From: Mucor racemosus
Lineage: Eukaryota; Mucoromycota; Mucoromycetes; Mucorales; Mucoraceae
Assembly: GCA_027405735.1 (NCBI GenBank)
Contig: JAPEHQ010000018.1
Span: 806,001 to 870,000, forward strand
Length of the DNA: 64,000 nucleotides
Direction: 5' to 3'
The notes below the pieces were generated by a model. It saw nothing but the letters and a program-made list of their open reading frames with translations, had not been told where the DNA came from and searched no databases. The position numbers and the translations under genes were made by a program. Of the stretch, positions 26,339-37,144 are shown piece by piece; within the stretch, counting starts at the first letter, position 1, and each line of letters begins with the position of its first letter.

Positions 26339-26916
26339 GTTGTATTGAAAAGTATAAAAAGAGGAGGCTTTTTCTCACTCTTGAGCATGACAAAACATAA
26401 TTATGTAAACTGATTTACAAGCCACACTACAAACAACGGGGCAAAGGCAAAGGCAAGGGCATTTTCTGCCGACAGTCATTTACAAAACAAAAATGTACAC
26501 AATTTGGATATTATTTAATGATTTTTTTATTAATAAAAATGATAAAAGAAACAGTGAACAAGAGATGCCAAGGATCTAACTGATAAATAAATTATTAGTA
26601 CATTATTTAAAATAAGAAAATAATAGTAAAAAAACGATATAAAAATGAAAAAGCTCAGTGTAACTATGACATAAAATAAGCTAACATTACACCCGGTCGT
26701 CCAAAACGGTCAACCAAAATAAAGCGTTATAGACATTGATTGGTTATCATCAACACTTTTTCATATTTTATACCATAGATTCCTATTATGATATATAGAG
26801 TACTTACTGTTTAATGTTTTAGGGTTAAAGAAAAAAGAAAAAAAGACATTTGAACGAGACAGAATGACTTTTATAGATGAAAGAAAAAAATTTATTGATA
26901 TTTTAATGTGACTAGA
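26339..26916. other. Intergenic region between SUZ-domain gene and ABC transporter gene
   Basis: Promoter side of the SUZ-domain gene and 3' side of the ABC gene. AT-rich with a cluster of A-rich words near 26830-26890 that could serve 3'-end formation of the ABC transcript. No gene seen. Confidence 0.5.
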
Positions 26917-29311
26917 TTACATTTTCAAGGTAAGCTCTTGATCTATGGTTGCTAATCTAGACTTGAGGGCATCTACTTGAGATAATTTGGATTGCAAACT
27001 AGCAAGTTCCTTTTCTACAGACTGTAATTGTTCTCGAGTGCCGATGGTTTCCCATTCCCATTCTCCATTATTGCCAGTCAAACGTAAAAGGAATCGATGA
27101 TATTTGAATAAAGCAGGTCGGTGAGAAATTGTTAATAATGTGATCCCAATGTCTTTGGCATGTGAATACATGAGACCCTCAACATCTGTCGAAACTGCAC
27201 TTGTACATTCATCTAAAACTGCAAATTTAGGATGGTGATAAAACAAACGAGCCATACCGATCTATTATAATACATTAGTTTCTTTTATATATTTATATAT
27301 ATATATATACAACATCTAATAAACTTACTCTTTGCTTTTCTCCTCCAGAAAATACATCCTTCCATTCCTTTTGAGTTTCCCATCCTCCTTCTCTATCAGG
27401 AATATAAGCTAAATGCACAATTTCCAAAATTTTCATCAATTCGTCTTCAGTACGACCAGCATCAATCATTTGTTGTTTTGTGTGGGGATATATAACTTGA
27501 TCTCTTAATGTACCTAAGCTCAAGTACGGACGTTGAGGGATATAGAAAATATCGCGATCTGTAGGCCTTGTTAAAGTTCCTTCGAATACAGGCCATAATG
27601 AAGCAATAACTCTAGCGACGGCTGTCTTGCCTACACCATTGGGTCCTGTTACCATTAAATGCTCTCCAGGACGTACCTGAACATTTAAATTATTAACCAA
27701 TACTTCTCCTACTCGATCTTGACCAGGTGCAGGAGTAACAATGGGTACATTATCAAATGTAATACCCTTTTCATCGTCATACACAATTTTTCCATGAATA
27801 TTAGTCAAAGTATAAGCTACTTCTTCTTTGGGGCCATCAAAGTCGTTCTTGTGTAAAGCATGTAAAACTGACATTAAATTGTATACGCGAGATGTATAAC
27901 CTGCTAATTCAGCAAGCTCCTTGTAAGAATACATCATACGTCCACCAGCATCAGCCAAGGACATCATTAAACGTTTGTTGGTAATAAATCCTTTAGTTCT
28001 AGCACCAACTTGTGCATTTTTATCGTCGTTTGATGTATCGATAGGAGTAGCACCGACTAAATTAGGTGTAAATACTGGAATAGCACACATGATCAAACCA
28101 AATGCACCCCAAGCATATTTGATAAGGAAGTCTTCAAACATATTATAGCTAATACGAATCTTGTAGATGGAATTTATATGTTTGATAAGCTTCATGTAGG
28201 TTTTGTTGAGGATAGAATGTTCAAGTTCTGCACCATTATAAAAGGCAATTTCTTCGGCATTGGTAATCAAACGAGTATGAGCAGCACGGAAATCACCCTT
28301 ATCAACATATAAGTGTGAGCTAATATTGCAATTTACATGTGATTTCTATTATGTATACAATACCTCTAATTTGGCTTCAATGGCAGCTAATTTACCGAAT
28401 GATGGAGTAACTGCACGTAATAATCTAGCTGTAACAAAATAGTTGATAGTTAAGCCAACCATGCCGACTAAACCAATTGATTTTGTAAGTTGATAATTGA
28501 AAATTACTGTATCTAAAATAGGTTTTGCAAGATTAGAGTAGAGGGAAGATAATGTTTCACAGAATTTGGCAACATCAGTGGTAATAAACCTAATGTCATT
28601 TTTGTTTTGTTTTGTAAATCAAATGCTATACACAATAAGAGATATATAAAAAAAAAAAAAAAAAAAAAAAAAAACTTACTGATCTGCTCCTTGAATACGA
28701 TTATCGAGATTAATGGCTTTATAAAATGTCTTTTCTTTATCCAAATATAAATCATGTATATATTTAGTCAATCGAGTTCTGAATCCAATGGACAATTTTG
28801 ATTGTAAATAGCGAATCATACTATTGGTATAGGTTGCAGGAATAGCAATGGCAAACCAATAGCCGAGACCAGTCAAGAATCGTTTTCCATGGCCGTTGAC
28901 CTGTTTGTTTTATGGTTAATTCCGGGATTTATATCAATTATTCATACATACCAAATCTCTGACAATTCGACCATCCAATCTTGCCACAACAACACTCAAA
29001 TAAGTTCTCAAAACAAGAAATATTGAGTGGAGCACTAGTAATAAAACTTCTTTTGTGTGCCAATTTGGAAACAAAATGTGAGCAATAGACGCTAATTGCC
29101 GTCTAAACTCTTTATTTACGCCCACTTTTTGCGTAAAATCAATGATGGGAAATAGGCTTGAGATGTCTTTCTGCTTTTCATTTTGCTTTAATTTTGCAGT
29201 ATTTTGCCAGCTTTTCTTTGATTGGTATAAACCTACTAAAACTAGAACAAATAAACTACTAGAGAATATTTTATTTGTTCTATTATCAATAGGTTTTGAT
29301 AATAAATTCAT
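26917..29311 (-). CDS. Peroxisomal-type ABC half transporter, subfamily D (Pxa/ALD-like)
   Basis: Five exons, 29311-28952, 28900-28680, 28589-28364, 28297-27329 and 27261-26917, give 706 residues. One hydrophobic membrane domain (about 15-290) contains the family motifs [10 protein letters not shown] near 110 and [10 protein letters not shown] near 280, the EAA-like loop of ABCD proteins. The nucleotide-binding domain has Walker A GPNGVGKT (near 488), signature FSGGEKQR (near 588) and Walker [11 protein letters not shown] (near 610), and ends in a coiled-coil-like tail. ABCD proteins dimerise in the peroxisomal membrane and import very-long-chain acyl-CoA for beta-oxidation. The exon 3-4 acceptor was placed at GATAAG because it restores LEGDFR, conserved in the family; two nearer AGs do not fit. 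The intron before exon 3 starts with a 26-base A run on the plus strand (28648-28673). Pxa1 versus Pxa2 type cannot be decided. Confidence 0.93.
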
Positions 29312-29446
29312 TCTATTTTATTCAAAATGTGGGGAAAAAGGAAAAAATAAAAGAAAAGGTATTTCACATGTTGTTTATTTTATAAAAAATGATGGAAAAT
29401 GAATGACATGTGATATGACACCCCCCTTTTTTTGTGTGTGCATTTG

Positions 29447-30516
29447 TTATCTTCTATTGGTGGTACTTGTAGCAGAATTCCAAGCAGCATTTACAGCTAC
29501 ATCTCGAACAACATTTGAGCGACCCATATGAGAATATGCTTCGGATTTGGCTTCATTAAATGTGTGACCAGCTGCTTTATAATGATCATAGGTCTTTTTA
29601 TAGAAAATCACTGCTAGAACACCCATTGATAACCAGCAAATTGTAGCCAACAAGGTTAAAACAGCAGGGCCAATGTAATGGTCTGAAAACAATGTTACTA
29701 GTAAAATTAAGCCAGCACCACCGCTAAATTGAATTTATTAGTATAATGAGAAATGTTGATTAGAAAATCAAAACTTACGTAGATGGAATGCCAACAGCCA
29801 TGTAAAACGTGTATAAAATATGGAAACCATTGAAAATGAAAAAGAAATCTACCCGAAAATGTTAATTATAAACACTAAATGTAGACTAATTACTTACAGA
29901 AATACAATGAATTATCCTTCATATAAGCATTATAAACAGGGCGATACCACAAAAAGAAACTAGCTAATGTATGTGTGAATAACTCGGTTAAAGCCACACC
30001 CATATTTGTAGGAGCACTTGTAACTGAAGCAGGATGTGAAAACAATACCCAAAGACAAGCAAAGAAGTTCATTACAAGTGTAATTAAAAACAAGAGCCAT
30101 TCTCTATATAGCCATAAAACTGTAGTTTGATGTTGCATAGGAATTTCGTCTACAATATTCAAATATAAAATTGGGAAACATGGTGGAAAATTATTGTCTC
30201 TGCGTTGTAATGTTTGTCTTTGTCTCTGTTCGAGATCTCTTTCTCTATCAGCTAATTCACGTTCCTTTTGTCGAAGTGCTTCTTCTCTTTGACTATAATC
30301 ATTTTGCTGCGTTGGTAAAGTTGTTTGAGACGAACTAAAAGGATCTCGATTATCGGAAACATGATGAAAACTAGTGGCGTTGAAATCATTTAAAGGTACA
30401 TCTTCTTCGGCTGCTTCTTGCACAGTACGTGTTGAATTTAAAGCAGATGTAATAGAAGGATCTTGAAATGGATTAGATGGGTCTTCAAATGGACTTGTCT
30501 CAATCTTATTAGACAT
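29447..30516 (-). CDS. Secretory carrier-associated membrane protein (SCAMP)
   Basis: Three exons, 30516-29898, 29848-29779 and 29723-29447, give 321 residues. The N-terminus has NPF and DPF endocytic motifs (SNPFQD, RDPFSS), then a charged coiled coil (about 75-110). The SCAMP core starts with NNFPPCFPILYLNIVDEIP and has four hydrophobic segments; the short amphipathic E-peptide lies before the third. The C-terminus is cytosolic. SCAMPs cycle through post-Golgi and endosomal membranes in vesicle traffic. It sits 135 bp upstream of the ABC gene start in the same direction and is divergent from the MBOAT gene, with 154 bp between the start codons. Confidence 0.93.
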
Positions 30517-30670
30517 ATTTTGTAATGCTTTTTTTTTAATAAAAGAAAGAAAAAAAGCCCTTTTATTACTACAAGTTTTTCTTTAATATCGAGAATTGGT
30601 TTCACAAAAAAATTGTTTAGCCCAGAAAGACTAATAGCACCACATCAAGTGAATTTGTTGTAATTATAAA
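30517..30670. promoter_or_regulatory. Short divergent promoter region, SCAMP / MBOAT
   Basis: Only 154 bp separate the start codons of two divergent genes, so both promoters and 5' UTRs must share it. It has A-rich tracts near the SCAMP side and a taattataaa word just before the MBOAT ATG. I see no motif I would assign to a factor. Confidence 0.55.
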
Positions 30671-32293
30671 ATGCCTTTTTTTGATCTACATACTTGTTCT
30701 TCTTCTCCCTGCTCTTCTTTATCTATTGAAAAAATGGATAACTTATTCATAAAATTATCTTTTTATCTTGGTGGCAATGTAGCTCCAGATCATTTAAAAT
30801 TAGCATTTTCTATTTTATCAACTTATCCATGTGCGATTTTATTCAAACATTTAAAATCAACCAATGTTAAACATTTATTCTCAATTTTATACACAACATT
30901 TATTATGCTGTCGATATTAAAATTATATGATGGATTTATTCATATTTTGACTATATCTACTATCAGCTATCTATTATTAAAATATTATAGTCATCATCAA
31001 AAGATTGCTTGGATTAATTTTACATTTGTAATGGCTAGTATGGCTGTTTGGTAAGTTTGTAATCTATAGTCTTTTTTTCATGCACTCAATTAACCACGCC
31101 CCTTAATTCCAATAGCCACATTGGTCGTCAATTCAAAGGTTTCGAAGGTGATACCGAACTTGATTATTCAGGGGCACTGATGATCATTACCATAAAATTA
31201 TCCTCATATGGTTTCAATGTATTGGATGGTTTACCAGCAAATCAAAACAAACTATCTAGCCATACGCAAAAAATGTGCATTGTTACTTATCCTACGATAT
31301 TAGAATACTATGGGTGGGTCTTTTTCTTTGCTGGCTTTTTAGCTGGTCCAACTTGTGAATACATGGATTATATACGGTTTACAAATTCTCCTGAAAAGGA
31401 GTATTCAAGTAGACTTCCTGCATTAAAACGGCTCGGAAAGAGCTTGATCTTTATGGTATTTTTGGTATTATTGGCTCCAAGGTTCAACTATTTTGAAGCT
31501 TTAAAGCCAGCATGGAAATCGCACTCTTTCTGGTACAAGTAAGTAATGTTGCAAGGATTTTATATGCACGAAAAAGCTAACTATTTTGCTAGAGTATTTT
31601 TTATCCAATTGTCTGCCTTCTTGACAAGATGTAAATATTATTTTATTTGGTATTTATCAGAAGGAGCTTGTATATTATCAGGTTTTGGGTTCAATGGTGT
31701 GGTTGGCGGAGTACCTCAGTGGGATAAATTAAACAATGTAAATGTTTTGGATTGTGAATTGGCGCAATCTTATAAACAGCTATCAGAAAATTGGAATATT
31801 GGTGCCAATCACTGGCTTCGGCACTATGTTTATTTAAGGTTTAATCCTCCTGGGTCAACAAGTACTACTCTCAAAACGTACATTGTTTCCAGCATGTGGC
31901 ATGGATTTCATCCCGGATTTTATAGTAAGCAATTTATATAACTCTTTATTCGGCTCTAATAAACACATTTACATAGTGTTTTTCATGACAGCTTCCCTAT
32001 TACAATTAATAGCTAGACAAATACGTAGAACTATTCGACCTTTATTTTTAACCCAAGATCAAAAGCCCAAAAAAATCAAACGAGTCTACGATGTTTGTAC
32101 CTGGATTGCATCAATAGGATTACTCAACATGCTTGTCCCTTGCTTTGATCTACTTCATGTGCCCTTAATCCTGCAGGTATGGCGTGAAATCTACTATTGC
32201 CATTATATCGTAATTGCCCTTGGTGGTGTCATATTTTACATTATCAAGCCATATCTGATCCAATTGCAAAAGAAAAAAATGAAATCACAATGA
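30671..32293 (+). CDS. MBOAT lysophospholipid acyltransferase (Ale1/LPCAT-like)
   Basis: Four exons, 30671-31050, 31116-31538, 31593-31924 and 31977-32293, give 483 residues. It is a polytopic ER membrane protein. The MBOAT signature is present: Asn in SENWNIGANHWLR (near 334) and the catalytic His in SSMWHGFHPGFY (near 372). SEGACILSGFGFNG and FLAGPTCEYMDY are typical of the Ale1/LPCAT branch, which reacylates lysophospholipids with acyl-CoA. The third intron is 52 bp; the second is 54 bp with a GCTAACT branch site close to its 3' end. An internal ATG at 30734 could be the true start, as family members begin close to MDNLFIK; the longer form adds 21 residues rich in Ser. The last nine coding bases overlap the end of DPM2 on the other strand. 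The C-terminus is Lys-rich (QLQKKKMKSQ), a possible ER retention tail. Confidence 0.92.
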
Positions 32294-32623
32294 TCTTTTA
32301 CTTTTAATCATCACAAGTGATAGAAATGTGAATATCACTGACAATCCAACAATCATAATTAATAAAGGTATTTTTATAGCATATTGCCATGCAGGAAAAT
32401 AGTTGTGTGAGGGATGTCCTTCATCAACGAAAGGCTATTGAATATTTTAGTTTCTATAAAAGGAATTTTTGTGCATTTCATACCATAATTAATGTCCATG
32501 TAGAATAATATAAAAATACTATTACCGTTGAAAAGAAAGCAATTGTGCCGACTATTTTATCGTTTGCCTAAAAAGCGTATTAGACACTGAAATACTAGTT
32601 TTATTATAATGAAATCTTACCAT
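32285..32623 (-). CDS. DPM2: Dolichol-phosphate mannosyltransferase subunit 2 (DPM2)
   Basis: Three coding exons: the ATG alone at 32623-32621, then 32567-32484 and 32434-32285, giving 78 residues. It starts MANDKIVGTIAF; two transmembrane segments (about 7-27 and 51-71) flank a short luminal loop with PFVDEGHPSHNYFP, close to the family pattern PF(I/V)D...YF(L/P). It ends in a basic tail (MIKSKRSL). DPM2 is a small ER membrane subunit that stabilises the catalytic Dpm1 and raises binding of dolichol phosphate; Dol-P-Man is the mannose donor for N-glycans, O-mannose and GPI anchors. It is divergent from DPM3 with 178 bp between start codons, and its last nine coding bases overlap the end of the MBOAT gene. 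Splitting just after the start codon makes it easy to miss. Size and topology match the family. Confidence 0.9.
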
Positions 32624-32801
32624 GATTTATTTATGAAAAAGAAAGATAGACATTGCCCGTGTCGAATGTTCATTTGGCAAGAATAACAATAATACATACT
32701 CAGTCACGTAACTTTTTGGTTAAACATCCACATGGTTTAATACAACATTCATGATATCTCAACATTTCTTCTTGTTTAATTTATTATAACAAAAAATCAA
32801 A
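32624..32801. promoter_or_regulatory. Shared divergent promoter of DPM2 and DPM3
   Basis: 178 bp lie between the two start codons, so one intergenic region must drive both subunit genes. It includes a cacgtaact word near 32704-32712 and a TTTAATTTATTATAAC stretch ahead of DPM3. No specific factor site can be claimed. Confidence 0.6.
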
Positions 32802-33205
32802 ATGACTAGAGCTACTGAAGCTTATACTTGTGCTGCCATTGTTGTTGCAGTTTACATTGTTTTTTTCTTGGGATTTATTCCTTTACCACAAACTGTTCAA
32901 GATAAAATCATTCCAGTTGTATGTTTAATTTATACGCGCTTTTTGTTTTATTTATAATTAATTCATTTATAATAGCTTCCTTGGTGGGCTTTGATTACTT
33001 TTGGTAGTTATTGTCTTGGTAATATTGGTATGGCCATGTACACTTTCCGTGATTGCCCTGAAGCCTATCATGAATTAATGGGCGTAAGTTGACATTTTTA
33101 CTGTACATTTGGTAACCTAGCAACCAAAACTAAATGCTTTATTCTAATTAGGAAATTTCACAAGCAAAGAGCGAATTAAGATCGAAAGGATTACAACTCA
33201 ATTAG
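32802..33205 (+). CDS. DPM3: Dolichol-phosphate mannosyltransferase subunit 3 (DPM3)
   Basis: Three exons, 32802-32918, 32976-33083 and 33152-33205, all phase 0, give 92 residues, the same length as human DPM3. Two transmembrane segments (about 10-31 and 42-62) are followed by the cytosolic motif YTFRDCPEAYHELMGEI and a coiled coil ending LRSKGLQLN, matching the family's ATFHDC...L...RGL tail. DPM3 anchors the soluble catalytic Dpm1 to the ER membrane through this coiled coil. Its partner gene DPM2 is next door, transcribed away from the same short spacer. The eS17 gene converges on it with 158 bp between stop codons. Yeast lacks DPM2/DPM3 because its Dpm1 has its own membrane anchor, so this fungus should have the three-subunit human-type enzyme; the DPM1 gene is not in the window. 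Confidence 0.92.
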
Positions 33206-33363
33206 AAAGAGATCAATTGCATTATTTTATATCTACACAAACACACAAATACACATCTTACACAATTATAAAAAAATAAAATAAAAAAAATGCATGAATA
33301 CTGAAGGATTCAATAATGTTTTTTAATCAAAAAATTCTGTTTTTATTTTAAAAAAGAAAGAAT

Positions 33364-34021
33364 TTAAGCAGACTCAGTTTGAGTACGGGGAGCACGAGGT
33401 CCACGGTTGTCACGACGACCACGACGGACATCAGCTTGAGCAGCAACAGGGTTGGTGACTTGGACACCAGGCAAGTTCTCAAAGTTAATAGCCTTGAGGA
33501 GTTCCTTGGTCTCGGGATCAACCTCAATGAGAGAGGTATCCAAAGCAGAGAATTCGGGAACGTAGTTATCACGACGTTCACGTTCTTCTTCTTGCAACTT
33601 GAAGGAAATACCGCGGACGGGACCACGAGAAATACGCTTCATCAAGTGAGTGGTGAAACCAGCAATCTTGTTACGGAGACGCTTAGATTGAATGATGGAG
33701 ACTTCATCGAGGATCTTCTTGTTGACTTGGAAGTCCAAAGTGAGACGAGGATAGTACTTTTCGATGACAACACGAGAAGCCTTCTTGACAGTCTTAGTTC
33801 TATTATAATCAAGCCAGTCAGTATATCACATATAGTAAATCCCAAAAAAAAAATGTATGGTCCACACAAAAATCAATCAATCAATCAATCAATGCATCCA
33901 TCCATTTTTTTTTTTTTAATATAATCAAAATTTCATTCATACCTAACGCGACCCTATAATTCAATACATGATTAATAATTTGTTCATTTTTTAACAATAA
34001 ATGTGTATGTCTTCTTACCAT
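33364..34021 (-). CDS. RPS17: 40S ribosomal protein eS17 (Rps17)
   Basis: Exons: the ATG alone at 34021-34019, an 11-base exon at 33953-33943, and 33799-33364; joined they give 149 residues starting [30 protein letters not shown] and the run [18 protein letters not shown] are hallmarks of eS17, followed by [11 protein letters not shown]. The C-terminus is longer than in human (135) and ends in an Arg/Gly-rich tail ([16 protein letters not shown]). It is a component of the small ribosomal subunit beak/head region. Codon use is strongly biased, as in FAS, fitting high expression. Introns of 65 and 143 bp follow the start codon and the tiny second exon; introns near the 5' end are common in fungal ribosomal protein genes. 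The second intron contains an AATC microsatellite. The upstream side lies at about 34022 onward. Confidence 0.95.
33871..33893. repeat. AATC microsatellite within the second eS17 intron
   Basis: Five tandem aatc units plus aat, followed by two catc units. It lies wholly in the intron, so length change would not alter the protein. Confidence 0.9.
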
Positions 34022-34974
34022 AGTATCTACTTGGAATGAATTAAAGAGGAGGATTCAATATAGTTCACTGATGCTGTTTGACTAAATATTCTTAATTCTG
34101 AGGTTCAAAAATATTTTCAAATTCTGTAGTTTGTTTTGCACAAAGCAATGTTTCCGGGTCGGACGCATCTGATTTCTCAATCATGCATATCATTGTAGAC
34201 ATTATTATTTTAGACGTAAACACCTGTTCTAAACAGATCAGAGCGTAGCCTATACATACAACTCAAACTTCATGCAGGCGAGTTTAAGAAACATTTTGCC
34301 ATTGGCGCAATTTGTAAACTTTTAAAGAGTTTTGGAAGTATTATACAATAAGCTAAACTAAATATTAAACGTTGGACTCTGTATATTATCAGAGTATCTC
34401 CATCACTTTTTGCTTCATTAAAAATCGTTTTAGTATAATAAAATATGAACATTGGAATCTGATGTCTTGTTTAAAATTTCACAGGAATTTACATTGTCAA
34501 ATAGTCATAAACACATGTATATGCCACAATGGTAAGACATTTTTAACAGCTTGATTTCTTCCATGCGATAATAGATGAGGGGGTTTTTTTACAAGGTTTC
34601 ATTAACTAAAATTGTACCTAAGGTTGATTATTACTCTAACATGTATTATAATTTAATGCAAACAAGCTCTTGGTGTCGGCTATTTATGCTATGTGTTATG
34701 CAATGATGAACTTTCAGAACAACCACTATATACCACAGCCTACGTATAGTGTAATACAAACATTCAAAATATGTAGAACATTTTAAAAACTTGAGATGTA
34801 AAATGACATGAAAAAAAAAACTGTATTTGTTGAAATAATTGAATTTATCCAACAAAAAAGAAGGATTATAAAATGCACACATACGTATCAGCTTTTGGCA
34901 TGATGATCATTTAGTTATATAGGTTGCTCTAGATATTATAAAGTCTCAAAAAGGAAATCTAAAATTAATATAGG
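34022..34974. other. Intergenic DNA upstream of eS17
   Basis: Contains the eS17 promoter next to 34022. No gene seen; the rest is AT-rich and merges into repeat family E at about 34975. Confidence 0.5.
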
Positions 34975-36315
34975 CCTCGCAAAAGACACAAAAACACGTA
35001 AAATCCAATGCTTTTTCCTTGAAAACTGGGTCTTATTTGTCATCCCTGCTCTACTTTTTGTTTTCACTAAATAACACCAAGAAAAAAATATATGCCAATG
35101 TACCTGAGATGCTCACCTTTAATCCAAAAACAAGTATCCAAAAATATCCTATTTTTTACAGGTGGTATTAATTTTTCAATGTTAATGTTTCAGATTGTTT
35201 ACGCGTATTTTACTGCTAGTGGATTGAAAACTTTGAGGCTTCATATCTCTAGAAACAATTAAGCTATACTAATACTTTTTAATAATAAAACTTACTTGTT
35301 TTGAAGGGCTCTATAACATTTTGTAATATGAAAAAATTCTGAGCACTTTTATTTTTTTCCATTTTTTTGGCATTTCTATAGTAGGTTTCAAAACATTGGT
35401 TAAATTGAGTGGTATGTTTTCTATATGCATGTCATCCAGCGCATTGAGATCTCTCAGACCCAATTTAGTTTTTTTCAAAATATTGATTTTTCGTGGAGAT
35501 ATCCTTAAAAATGTGTACAAAAAGTTACCTTCATCCCTAGCTTCCATTTTCCCCTTGTATACCCTCGTCTAAAATTCTGAATCTGAAAAAAATTTGGACA
35601 AAAATCTCTTTTTCTCTACAAATAATGTAGCTAGAAGATTGTACAATAGCTTAATTAATAGATAATATTTTTGAGCATTATCTCAATTAGTTATATTTTA
35701 TATATGTTTATAAAAAGTGATGTGTATCTTCAAAAAACCTCCAAAAATTCAATTGCATTTTACGCAAAATTTAATGTAAAATGTTTTTTTGAATTTTATT
35801 TATATGGATTCAGAATTAAAAACTGTACAAGAACTATTTAATACTCTAGTTCAACTTACTTTGCAGTTCAGGAGCATTTAAAGGATTTTGTTTTTTTGAT
35901 CGTTTTTCGTCCATTTTTTAAAATAAAATTTGGAACACCGTTATAATAGGTTTCAAGCTGTGATAAGAACTATTATTTTGATTATCTCGACCAAAAACCA
36001 ATATTTTTCGCTAAAACAAAAAATGCAGAGTAGCAATCAATTAGACCTATCTTGTGAATACAGAAATTAAGCCCTGGATAATAAGTTTTAAGTTTACAAA
36101 ATAATAAACTAATATTTACAACCACAGAAAACAAAGAGAAAAACCCCATCCTTGTGAATAATATTGATCCAATTAATCTCCAATTATGCATTATGATAAA
36201 TTTAAATATATCCTGCATAAAAATGTATACTTCTAGTTTCACAAATCACTGTGAATTGAGAAAACCATCCGTAAAACATGATATTTCTTTCCAATAAAAC
36301 CACCTGTTGTTGTGT
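34975..36315 (-). repeat. Dispersed repeat family E, copy E2
   Basis: Same orientation as E1 and inverted relative to E3 and E4. It matches E4 through its full length apart from about 80 bp (36125-36205) replaced in E4 by an LTR fragment. On the minus strand 35311-35547 is open for 78 codons starting MEARDEGNFLYTFLRISPRK; the frame upstream is closed by one TAG where E3 and E4 are open. It continues at the right into block G. Confidence 0.85.
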
Positions 36316-36895
36316 CGTGTATTTTCATCATGCTTGATAAATAATACTTAAAAAAGAATACAATTAAAAAGAGAATGAGTAATAAATCAGTTCTTTAACT
36401 GTATAATAAAAGCAAGGTGTCGTTTATTTAGATATAAAAGAATGGCCTTTTATTGTATATTGATTTGACATTGAGATCCTGAGATGTAATAATTTAAGGC
36501 ACTATTGAACCATTGGATCTGTTTGATAGTAATCTATGGATTGAAATGGATCAATCATAATTTAACCGTTCTTGCAGAGCTTGTGAGTTGTCTTGTTTCA
36601 ATGCTGCGCTAAATATACTTGGATGTTGATTTGATAACTACTTGATTGGTTAACTGCTGGGATGAAATAATGTGGTGTCATAATTGAGGTCAAAGCGTTC
36701 TTGGTAATTACTGGACTAAACTTGATACTCTAGGAGTTTCTTATATCCGATATCAAGACTTGCACTTCAATACATGTCGTAGTCAATAGATTGTAAGATG
36801 TATTGATACTGTAGAAGGTGATAATGTATGATACTAGTAGGTGGAATACAACAATTTATTACAAAAGTCCTCAAGTAGAATTTAACTTGATAATA
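36316..36895 (+). repeat. Repeat block G, copy 1 (carries the empty LTR site)
   Basis: About 580 bp matching 60236-61021 in the same orientation, landmarks ttgataaataatacttaa, gtatggccttttat-like, ggatcaatcataatttaacc and gtcgtagtcaa. At 36801-36821 it reads tattgatactgtagaaggtg without interruption, the pre-insertion sequence of the solo LTR at 60710-60974. The first 130 bp also occur at 56700-56829 and inverted at 61022-61180. The 250 bp that follow (36896-37144) were not assigned. Confidence 0.82.
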
Positions 36896-37144
36896 AAACC
36901 CTAATGTTATCTAGTCGAATTTCTATTGTTTTTTTATACTTTTTTTCCGTGAATATCTCTATCTGTTCCACAACTTGAATGCGAGTAAGCTGATATTGTA
37001 ATGTGGTCATTGGTTGTGCCGCAGTGCGGGTAGTAATAGAATGCCTTGCATAAGCTGGAGATTGATATGCAATTCGGATAAGGTAATAATGCGTGATGTG
37101 TTTAGGATAGTAGTATAATAATAGATTAAGATTGACAGGTTCAT

